Shown: positions 43,518-50,036 of the stretch, one piece after another
Layout of the letters: each line of letters begins with the position of its first letter
Numbering within the stretch: position 1 is the first letter of the stretch
Source of the DNA: an uncultured Fidelibacterota bacterium
GTDB taxonomy: Bacteria; Fidelibacterota; Marinisomatia; Marinisomatales; UBA1611
Length of the DNA: 50,036 nt
Direction of reading: 5' to 3'
Assembly: GCA_937893835.1 (NCBI GenBank)
Contig: CALCSS010000042.1
Location: forward strand, 1-50,036
Program-made: the position numbers and the translations under genes
Notes under the pieces: model-generated
What the model saw: the letters and a program-made list of their open reading frames with translations, nothing else
Databases searched by the model: none
What the model was told of the DNA's origin: nothing

Positions 43518-44711
43518 ATGAAGAAAACAAATTTAAAAACCCCGTTAACAATCATAATTTATTTTTCTTTTGTAGTGATCTCTTTTGCTCAGCGGCTTGA
43601 CCCACAACAAACCCCCTACGAAGAATTACGATCCATTGTTGAAACGGCATCACGTTCTCAGCAAAAAGTTTGGGTAGAGGACTTTACAGGCCTCAACTGA
43701 CCATACTGTCCATCTGCGAGTTTCGCACTAGACACGCTTTTAAGAGAGTTTCCAAACACACTATTCACTACAGAGATACACAGCCCAAGCTATACCCCAG
43801 ACGATAGTGACTTCGACATTCCATCTGCCTGGGAAACCAGAACAGAACTCTACAGCGTTGGTGGAATTCCCCACACCGAGTGGAATGGTCTCCTTTCTCA
43901 GGTCGGAGGATCTAGTGGTGGAAACTGGGAATCTATTTACCCCGGCTATTCTGAACTAGTTCAGACCATGGCCATTAATGAATCTCCCTGGTCTATTGGT
44001 ATTTCTGGTGGCTATGAACCTGGTCAAGATGTCAATTTTGACATAGAGATATTGATCGATGACATAGACTCAACGGTAAACACCTCAGACCTATACCTGG
44101 AAGTGTTTGTTGTGGAGGACAGTATCTACTCTTACTGGGGATCGGTAGACCAGTGGCACAACGCGCGCTACGTACTACGGACATACCTTACGAAATCTGA
44201 AAGCAATAAATATCCAATAAGTATTAGCAATGCCAATGAGTCGGAACTCTTTACTGGTACCTTTTCTCCTTCTGATGCCTGGGTAAGCGACAATCTTAGT
44301 ATCATTGCATTTATACAGAGGTTAGACGGGTGTTGTGAAGAACCTGTATATCAGGTCAACAGATCAAGAATAACCGACCTGCACCCCGACCCAGATGGTG
44401 ATGGTCTAACATACCTATATGACAACTGTACCTATGACTACAACCCCGACCAAGAAGACTCTGATGGAGACGGACTTGGAAATGTTTGCGACGGGTGTAA
44501 TGGATTGGTAAACATTGTGGGTAATATCAACCTAGACGCTGAAGGAGACGATTTTACACCGATCATTGGCGTTGAAGATGTTCTCGCCTTTTCGGATCTA
44601 CTAGAAAACAATGACCTGATCAATGACTGTCACTCTATTGATATGCTCGAGGATGGTGAAATCAATCAGTGGGACCTAATTGTTTTAGTTGATCTGGTCA
44701 TGGCAGACTAA
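43518..44711 (+). CDS. Exported Omp28/thioredoxin-like selenoprotein (in-frame TGA at 43698-43700)
   Basis: Read as one frame of 397 residues if the TGA at 43698 is translated as selenocysteine (Sec61). Signal peptide MKKTNLKTPLTIIIYFSFVVISFAQ is followed by QQKVWVEDFTGLN, then the TGA, then PYCPSASFALDTLL. EDFTG followed by CxxCP is the hallmark of Omp28-type exported thioredoxin-like domains; the TGA stands where the first Cys belongs, giving UxxC. The cis-Pro segment GGIPHTEWNG (115-124) comes later in the same frame. Then a beta domain, thrombospondin type 3-like calcium repeats (DPDGDGLTYLYDNCTYDYNP, EDSDGDGLGNVCDGC) at about 290-326 and a dockerin-like end. No other stop occurs up to 44709, and a SECIS-like hairpin follows the TGA. 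Other genes here use TGA as a normal stop. A point mutation from TGC/TGT is the main alternative. Confidence 0.8.
43707..43734 (+). promoter_or_regulatory. candidate bacterial SECIS element
   Basis: Six bases after the in-frame TGA the mRNA can fold: lower stem TGTC/GACA (43707-43710 with 43731-43734), internal loop CATC/CTA, upper perfect 5-bp stem TGCGA/TCGCA (43715-43719 with 43723-43727) and loop GTT (43720-43722). The loop begins 19 bases after the TGA and has G in its first position, as known for SelB-binding bacterial SECIS hairpins. It lies inside the coding sequence, also as expected for bacteria. Confidence 0.6.
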
Positions 44712-44736
44712 GACCTGGAAGAGGCTGCCTAGAAGG

Positions 44737-45516
44737 CTAGCCCTTTATACCATCTAGATTGTTTCTAGATGCATGATAGTTCCACCCCCTAAGGGTAAGC
44801 TGTAGGTTGGTGTGTGGAGACTCTTCTGTTTCATCTTTTCCTGAATATAGTTGAATCAAAACGGTTTTTCTTGGTTTCTCTGATCTATTTGCATTGGAGC
44901 CGTGTATTGTGCAACAGTGAAAGAAAAGTACGTCACCCCTTTTTGCATTTATTGCAGTGGCAGAGTCCAGACTGTGTTTTCCATGAATTTTCTCTAATGA
45001 TGAATGACCATCGGATCCTTGTATCTTACCCGTTTTGTGTGACCCCTTGACAACTCTAATTCTTCCCATCCCCACACCCGCATCAGATAGATGAACAACC
45101 GCAGCTATCATAGAATTATTCTTGGTAGGAAAGTATGACCAGTCTTGGTGTAGTGGAAATGCAGAACCCCTCAGCGGAGGTTTTAAAAAGAGCTTTGTAT
45201 GGTGTAAGACAATGTTGTTTCCAATGATCGATTCTGTGGTATCTAGCAGTTGTTTGTCTTGCACCATCTTTAACATTTCATAGGAGTAGCTCTGTACATT
45301 GTGAGTGTGTAACACCGTAGAGTTTGGGTCTTCAATACCAGCCGTTAGATTACTGCCCCAACGGGCGTTTATGTCTTCACCACTATTTTTAATTTGATCA
45401 ATGATCCTGTCAAATTCTTTTTCTAAAAGTAGAATCCTTTTTTCATCAAACAATCCTCTTGCAACGTAGTATCCATTGTTGTTAAAACTGGGTTGAGGGT
45501 CTTGGCTCATACTCAC
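44737..45516 (-). CDS. Phytanoyl-CoA dioxygenase (PhyH) family protein, first copy
   Basis: 259 residues. An Fe(II)/2-oxoglutarate oxygenase: metal ligands His123 and Asp125 (PLHQDW) and His205 (TIHGS), with Arg216 in SEKPRKTV for 2-oxoglutarate. VVHLSDAGVGMGRIRVVKGSHKTG is the PhyH core. It hydroxylates a small molecule; the family includes phytanoyl-CoA, ectoine and many other hydroxylases, so no substrate is assigned. It overlaps the upstream PhyH gene by 4 bases, in one operon with it and an aldo/keto reductase. Confidence 0.88.
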   Translation of the reverse strand: MSMSQDPQPSFNNNGYYVARGLFDEKRILLLEKEFDRIIDQIKNSGEDINARWGSNLTAGIEDPNSTVLHTHNVQSYSYEMLKMVQDKQLLDTTESIIGNNIVLHHTKLFLKPPLRGSAFPLHQDWSYFPTKNNSMIAAVVHLSDAGVGMGRIRVVKGSHKTGKIQGSDGHSSLEKIHGKHSLDSATAINAKRGDVLFFHCCTIHGSNANRSEKPRKTVLIQLYSGKDETEESPHTNLQLTLRGWNYHASRNNLDGIKG

Positions 45517-46298
45517 TCCCTATATATAATAGGTGTTATGGATGGGTCTTTTAGTTGGTCAAGGTAGTGTTCGTTGTCGCCCTTGATGACAATTCTTTCT
45601 GCGCTATCTGTACAAAAGTGAACCACCATGCCAACACGTGGTTTTTTGTCGAGATTGGCCTGAGATGAGTGATAGGTCAGAGATGAGTGTATACTAACTT
45701 CGCCTATTTTTAGGTTACCACTGACGATCTCTGCCCCCCCATGATGTTTTTCTAAGATCTTATCTTGACCGACAAGGTCCTTGTCAAAAAAATCAAGACC
45801 CTCCAACGCGCCCCAGTGATTAGACCCTGGAACAAACCTAACGGGGCCAGAGCTCAAAGACACATTAGACAAGGCTATCCAAGCGGTGAACAGGCCATCT
45901 TCTCCCCAAAATGGCCAATACTGTGCGTCCCTGTGCCATCCTGCATTACCACTGTTTCCTATGCTTTGAGGTTTCCAAACCACCTGAGAGTGCCACACCT
46001 GTATCTTTTTTGCGCGCGTTGCCTCAGCAAGAGCCCTGCCAAAATTATTATTTGTAACAAGACTCCACACCGCATCATTGCATAGGTGAGGTTTGTCTAT
46101 TTTTATGATTTTTCTTGGGTCGTCTCCAGTCTCCCAAAATCTTCTTTCTGGTTGTCTACCGGTAGCGTATTCACCATTTATAATATTCCACAGACCACTA
46201 CGCGCGGACTCTGAATCCTCTTTTGAAAAAATAGTTGGAAGAAAACAAAAACCATCATTGTCCAGATCATAGTTTTTCTCAGGGCCTGACATGCGCAT
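45513..46298 (-). CDS. Phytanoyl-CoA dioxygenase (PhyH) family protein, second copy
   Basis: 261 residues. Fe(II) ligands His122 and Asp124 (GWHRDAQYWP) and His210 (TYHSSQANLDKKPR), with Arg221. The core TAWIALSNVSLSSGPVRFVPGSNHWG is typical PhyH. It is only distantly similar to the neighbouring copy, with a different region around the ligands (HRDAQYW against HQDWSYF), so the two may act on different positions or substrates. It begins 4 bases after the aldo/keto reductase stop and overlaps the next PhyH gene. Confidence 0.88.
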   Translation of the reverse strand: MRMSGPEKNYDLDNDGFCFLPTIFSKEDSESARSGLWNIINGEYATGRQPERRFWETGDDPRKIIKIDKPHLCNDAVWSLVTNNNFGRALAEATRAKKIQVWHSQVVWKPQSIGNSGNAGWHRDAQYWPFWGEDGLFTAWIALSNVSLSSGPVRFVPGSNHWGALEGLDFFDKDLVGQDKILEKHHGGAEIVSGNLKIGEVSIHSSLTYHSSQANLDKKPRVGMVVHFCTDSAERIVIKGDNEHYLDQLKDPSITPIIYRE

Positions 46299-46302
46299 GT
46301 CT

Positions 46303-47277
46303 CTATTGAAGGTTTTGTGGTTTATACAAGGACATTACCCAGGAGCTATCCTCTTCACTCATTAGGTTGCCAAGCGAAGCTGCAACTTCAACCTGCCTGG
46401 TGTTTCTCTGGCCAAGAAGCACACAACCAGATGACACACCATTAAAAAGAGCATCAACGATTCCATGCATCGTAGGGTTACTGTGGTTTGCAAACCTTTG
46501 GTCCAAGAGAGCTTTGTTTTGTTTCATTTTATGAACTATTGTTTGGCTTGCAAAATCCTTTATCCCGGATCTGTGGTCTCCACTTTCAAAACTTGTTGGT
46601 TTATCATACTTACCCGTTAGAAGACCATGTTTTAGTGGAGAGAAAAAGCAAACTCCTATATTGTTTATGTTAACATATGACGAAAGACCCGACTCAATAT
46701 AGTTGTCATCCATTACGTTTCTGTATGGTTGTATAACATCAGGGTCACACCTTTCAATATATTTTAAAATGTTATCACTAGACCAATCTGATAGACCAAT
46801 GAACCTTGTCTTTCCTTGATCTTTGAATTTTCTAATAACCTCTAACGCACCATCAAAATACTCCCCATTTTTACCAAAGTTACAATGATGGAGATAGACA
46901 AGGTCCACGCAGTCTGTTTTTAGGTTATTCAATGAGCGATCCAAATTATGTAACATATGTTTCGGGTCATACCAGTGAGAGTGTGGCCCCCTATCCCAAC
47001 CAACCTTTGTTGCTAAAAAAATATCTTTTCTTGGGACCTTGTCCCACATGTTCCCTATTATGGTCTCCGACCTTCCCTCACCATAAACATCTGCTGTATC
47101 CCAGTGGTTAATGCCGTGTTGCCACGCGCTTAGTAAGGCCTTTCTTGAGTCTTCGTCACTCTGACCAGCCCAACCCACTGAAAACTTGCCAACCGTGTTT
47201 GCGCCACCATAGGCCCATGTTCCAAGGCTTATGGCAGACACCTTAACATTAGTGCGACCCAAAACTACTTTTCTCAT
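46303..47277 (-). CDS. Aldo/keto reductase
   Basis: 324 residues. The NADPH-dependent TIM barrel has the catalytic tetrad: Asp60 and Tyr65 in HWDTADVYGEGRSE, Lys91 in ATKVGW, His130 in LVYLHH. GLSDWSSDNI and FFSPLKHGLLTGKYD are further family blocks. It reduces aldehydes or ketones, or works in reverse. It leads the three-gene PhyH operon, so it may act on the same metabolite before or after hydroxylation. An AAGGA ribosome-binding site precedes the ATG. Confidence 0.92.
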   Translation of the reverse strand: MRKVVLGRTNVKVSAISLGTWAYGGANTVGKFSVGWAGQSDEDSRKALLSAWQHGINHWDTADVYGEGRSETIIGNMWDKVPRKDIFLATKVGWDRGPHSHWYDPKHMLHNLDRSLNNLKTDCVDLVYLHHCNFGKNGEYFDGALEVIRKFKDQGKTRFIGLSDWSSDNILKYIERCDPDVIQPYRNVMDDNYIESGLSSYVNINNIGVCFFSPLKHGLLTGKYDKPTSFESGDHRSGIKDFASQTIVHKMKQNKALLDQRFANHSNPTMHGIVDALFNGVSSGCVLLGQRNTRQVEVAASLGNLMSEEDSSWVMSLYKPQNLQ

Positions 47278-47335
47278 TAAGTTCCTTATAATTGGATTAT
47301 AAAGTTAAAAAAAGGGACTAACTTTCCCCAACACT

Positions 47336-47671
47336 ATGAAGAATCAAAAATTAAAGGTCGTGGACATTGGTCACTCAAAATTAAATATAGAGAGCGCAAG
47401 GTCGTTACTTGAGACCACAGTTAGTCAAACGCTATATGAGGGAAGAACACGAGCGGTCAAGGTTATTACGGGCCACGGTTCTGGTCGTTTGCGTGGTTCA
47501 GTGCGAGAGTGGTGCAGGGAACAAGAGGGACGCTTTCAGGCAGTAATATATGGCGAGGATTATCATATGTTTAACAAAATTGCTGCAGATATGAGAGCAG
47601 ACTGCAACATTAACCATGATTCAGATTTTGGACGACAAAATAGTGCGGTCACCTATATTTGGCTGTGGTAG
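47336..47671 (+). CDS. Stand-alone Smr-domain protein
   Basis: 111 residues. The Smr fold is seen in VVDIGHSKLNIESARSLLETT (a DxH-type start) and VKVITGHGSGRLRGSVREWC (the HGxGxLR loop), then GRFQAVIYGEDYHMFN. Smr domains occur in MutS2 and as single-domain proteins, with nuclease or nucleic-acid binding activity reported for some. This protein lacks MutS2 domains, so it acts alone. It diverges from the aldo/keto reductase across about 58 bases. Confidence 0.82.
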   Translation: MKNQKLKVVDIGHSKLNIESARSLLETTVSQTLYEGRTRAVKVITGHGSGRLRGSVREWCREQEGRFQAVIYGEDYHMFNKIAADMRADCNINHDSDFGRQNSAVTYIWLW

Positions 47672-47679
47672 GGGGCTGG

Positions 47680-48492
47680 TCAGATATTATTAATAAAGGT
47701 AAAAACTCCATCATAGTATGCAGGAAAAGACTCAAATGAAGACATTCTATGCTTTCCTTGAATTTCTATCAGGGTCTTATTTTGTCTTTTTAGATTACTA
47801 TAAAAATTAAAAACCTGGGGAAACGGGATGACGTTGTCCTCTCTGCTATGGATTAAAAGTAGAGGCGAAGCGGAGTCGTTAATATGGTCTTCAATATCAA
47901 AATCAAACTTGTTTATTATTGAAAAGGGCAAGAGCGGATGAAGTGTTTTTGCCAATTTATTTACGCTTATAACAGGCGACTCTAGAACTAGCCCAAGAAT
48001 GTTTTTTCCGCTGGCCAATTCTGTTGCGATTGGAGCACCCAATGAATAACCCCAAAAGATCATGGAGTCTGGTGGTATGCCCAAACTGTCTACCATGTAA
48101 TTGTATGCTACGGCACTACTTTCAAAGAAGCTTTCCTTCGACTTTATAGAGCCCGTGCTTAACCCATACCCCTTATAATCAAACATCACCGCATTTATTC
48201 CCAGTTGATTAAAAACATCCACATGAAATAATCTGTGAGATATATTAAATGCATTGCCACTAAAATATAAAATCGTCTTTTTATTTTTATTATTAGTTAT
48301 TTGCCAAGCGTGAAGACTGTCATTGGCGTTGAAGGGGATATGTTTTTGAACAATATTGAACGACCTTGGAGGGGGGTGATAGTGAGGAGATGGAGACAAA
48401 ACAATATTATGTTGGTTTAGGTACACGTATCCGACAACAATTAGATATGTTGAAACAACTACAGCCAATGTCCAAGACGCAGCCTTATTCAC
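47680..48492 (-). CDS. Alpha/beta hydrolase, membrane-anchored
   Basis: 270 residues with a GTG start. An N-terminal helix (SWTLAVVVSTYLIVVGYVYL) anchors the protein. The triad is Ser150 in GYSLG, Asp219 in IHSRED and His248 in QGKHR. The oxyanion stretch YFSGNAFN and DYKGYGLSTG resemble the ABHD17/BAAT-type serine hydrolases. It may cleave esters or thioesters at the membrane. The gene lies in the same direction as the TPR gene, 15 bases downstream of its stop, so the two are likely co-transcribed. Confidence 0.88.
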   Translation of the reverse strand: MNKAASWTLAVVVSTYLIVVGYVYLNQHNIVLSPSPHYHPPPRSFNIVQKHIPFNANDSLHAWQITNNKNKKTILYFSGNAFNISHRLFHVDVFNQLGINAVMFDYKGYGLSTGSIKSKESFFESSAVAYNYMVDSLGIPPDSMIFWGYSLGAPIATELASGKNILGLVLESPVISVNKLAKTLHPLLPFSIINKFDFDIEDHINDSASPLLLIHSREDNVIPFPQVFNFYSNLKRQNKTLIEIQGKHRMSSFESFPAYYDGVFTFINNI

Positions 48493-48507
48493 TTATTATC
48501 CCCAAAA

Positions 48508-50036
48508 TCAAGAAACTACGCTCTGAATTTTTTTATGTATTACTATATTGTTTAAAAATAGAGTCCGATCCTCATCTGCTAACATATCAGCAATCCTATT
48601 CATTTCAGTCGCGGCCCTTTTAATGTAGGCCCTTGACCGATCACTCTCTCCAAGCGCGCTATAGGCCATCCCTATGTTGTATAAGATTTCCACAGAACTT
48701 TCATAAAACAACCTGGGTTGTGTTTTTATCTCGGTTTCTATTGAGCGAATAATATCTAATGATTCTATCTTATTGTCTAGTCTAGCATGGGTCAATGCCA
48801 ACAACGATTTTCCGGCCATCCTTTTTCCTGTGACCACCCAATGGTGAAATTCATTATCAGATTTTTCTTCAACAATATTATTAAAAAGGGTATTAAACGA
48901 TTCTAGGTGTGCGATGGCCTTATTATTCTGGTCCAAACCAGCGTGTGCCAGCGCAAGTAAATAATGATAACTTGAACCAATGTCCAAACCAGTTTTTGTA
49001 ACAGATTTATAATCATCCTTTACTTCATTGAGAATATCCACGCCCACTTTGGCCTCACCCATTTGGATGTAGTTACTTGCGATCAACATTTTTGATAACA
49101 AAAGCATTCTGGGTGTTTTGATTTGATTGTGCAATTTTTCATACTTAAAAGCATAATCAATAGAAGATTCATAATTACCAATTAGTTGTAAGACCATAGC
49201 GTGACTGAAGTATGCCCTTGAAAGTCTTTCGTACTGCTTGTCTTTCAAGTTTATTTTTTCTAGTTCACCATAATACCGGATTGAAGAAGAGTAGTCTGAA
49301 TAGGTTTGTTGAAAATAGGCCAAGTTGTTTAAGCCCTCTTCATATATGTTTTTTATCATTGGGTCAGAAATATTGTTCTTTATCGCGTTTCGTGTTTGCT
49401 CTATGGACAAAGAAAGATATTTTACTGCTAATTCATAGTCAGAATCGCTAGAAATCGCAGCCATCCTGGCTTTTAGCCTATGATAGATTCCCTTTACAAA
49501 ATTTGACATAAAATCATCTGGATATTTTTCTCTAAACTCATTTACCTCCACAAGCGCTTTCCTAGCGGTAAATATTTTTGAGGTAGCAGAGGGAAGGGTC
49601 CAGAGAGAAACAAGATGTGCAACTGGGAGGAAGGCTAAACCCATCCTATTGTTTGGGTCATGTTTCAAGGATGTTTCAAGGTCGAGAAGACAATTGTTTA
49701 ATATGTTTTTTCCTGTGTCTGAATCAGATTTCATCCAATAACCCTGATACCAAAATTTTAGAAAAAGGTAAAATCCTCTCGTACTCAGTGCGTCTGCGTA
49801 TGTTGTGTCTTCAGCAACAATTTCATTAAGGGTGGCAATCATGTTATCGATACCACCATCAGAGGTCCTTAGATTATATGCCTGAGCCTTCGCCTTTGTT
49901 AGTCTATCATAAACACCGGCATTCGAAGAGGGGTCCATTATGACAGATTCCCTATCAGAGGAAGAGATCTTTATGTCCAGGTTGTTTACAATGTTTAGGG
50001 CAACCTCGTCCTGTACAGAGAAAATATCTGTGACGT
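48508..50036 (-). CDS. TolB_N-like and TPR-repeat protein (partial, runs off right edge)
   Basis: The frame is open from the right edge down to the stop at 48508, so the N-terminus is missing; an internal Met at 49938 is not the true start. The first visible residues include DIFSVQDEVALNIVNNLDIKIS, the closing part of the TolB-like N-terminal domain found in transcription-regulator or cyclase proteins with TPR tails. Then comes AKAQAYNLRTSDGGIDNMIATL and a run of TPR-type helices to the end (LEKINLKDKQYERLSRAYF, MAYSALGESDRSRAYIKRAA). The missing part may hold a DNA-binding or cyclase domain. Function is not known. Confidence 0.75.
   Translation of the reverse strand, partial: VTDIFSVQDEVALNIVNNLDIKISSSDRESVIMDPSSNAGVYDRLTKAKAQAYNLRTSDGGIDNMIATLNEIVAEDTTYADALSTRGFYLFLKFWYQGYWMKSDSDTGKNILNNCLLDLETSLKHDPNNRMGLAFLPVAHLVSLWTLPSATSKIFTARKALVEVNEFREKYPDDFMSNFVKGIYHRLKARMAAISSDSDYELAVKYLSLSIEQTRNAIKNNISDPMIKNIYEEGLNNLAYFQQTYSDYSSSIRYYGELEKINLKDKQYERLSRAYFSHAMVLQLIGNYESSIDYAFKYEKLHNQIKTPRMLLLSKMLIASNYIQMGEAKVGVDILNEVKDDYKSVTKTGLDIGSSYHYLLALAHAGLDQNNKAIAHLESFNTLFNNIVEEKSDNEFHHWVVTGKRMAGKSLLALTHARLDNKIESLDIIRSIETEIKTQPRLFYESSVEILYNIGMAYSALGESDRSRAYIKRAATEMNRIADMLADEDRTLFLNNIVIHKKIQSVVS

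Noticed and set aside
43698..43700. Whole-genome recoding of TGA to Trp as explanation of the in-frame TGA
   Set aside because: Many genes here end in TGA with the next gene starting in the overlapping ATGA or GTGA (for example at 36587, 38444, 41929), and Trp is written TGG throughout, so the code is standard.
43518..43700. A separate 60-residue protein ending at the TGA
   Set aside because: The thioredoxin-like domain continues in the same frame directly after the TGA; a 60-residue piece would be cut within the active-site motif.
1..50036. CRISPR arrays, insertion sequences, prophage or integrase genes
   Set aside because: No regularly spaced direct repeats, transposase or integrase motifs, or terminal inverted repeats were seen; gene content is chromosomal throughout.

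Overview
The window looks like the chromosome of an AT-rich, Gram-negative marine bacterium of the FCB group, most likely Candidatus Marinimicrobia (SAR406) or a close relative. The support is two exported proteins with FlgD-like C-terminal sorting domains (PNPFN motif, GVYxF/GVYFY motif, terminal Lys-rich strand), several lipoproteins and SurA-type periplasmic chaperones, and sodium- and peptide-uptake genes. The phylum call is an inference; no rRNA is present to confirm it.

Left part (about 1-14.9 kb): the replication-origin neighbourhood. A leftward operon rpmH-yidD-yidC-mnmE-mnmG-mfd-lipoprotein-surA diverges from dnaA and ssb, with two perfect DnaA boxes just upstream of the dnaA start. 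Two ParB-binding parS sites lie on the start regions of mnmG and mfd. rnpA is missing from its usual place between rpmH and yidD. A second AT-rich gap (1393-1688) carries three DnaA-box-like nonamers and two inverted repeats.

Middle part (about 14.9-22.5 kb): a leftward block of HMG-CoA reductase-like enzyme, PlsC acyltransferase, a strikingly eukaryote-like alkyl-dihydroxyacetonephosphate synthase (AGPS), an SDR reductase and a methyltransferase. Together these suggest a dedicated ether-lipid (alkylglycerol) pathway. An M20 peptidase and a DMT-family transporter follow. From 22.6 to 29.3 kb come secreted or envelope proteins (unknown protein, TolB-like propeller, MltB transglycosylase), an M28 peptidase, ApaG, pyruvate kinase and a MORN-like lipoprotein.

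Right part (29.4-50 kb): a GH20 hexosaminidase lipoprotein, a divergent pair of sorting-domain proteins (M23 peptidase and FG-GAP propeller), and a compact dipeptide/oligopeptide ABC operon with a fused double ATPase. That operon runs on into a nitrilase-family hydrolase, an MscS channel and a sodium:solute symporter. Next comes the most notable gene: a secreted Omp28/thioredoxin-like protein whose reading frame is interrupted by one in-frame TGA exactly where the first Cys of a CxxC motif belongs. A SECIS-like hairpin follows at the right distance, so this is very probably a selenoprotein (UxxC). After it lie an aldo/keto reductase with two PhyH oxygenases, a lone Smr-domain protein, an alpha/beta hydrolase and a TolB_N/TPR protein cut by the right edge. 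No rRNA, tRNA, CRISPR array, insertion sequence or prophage was seen.
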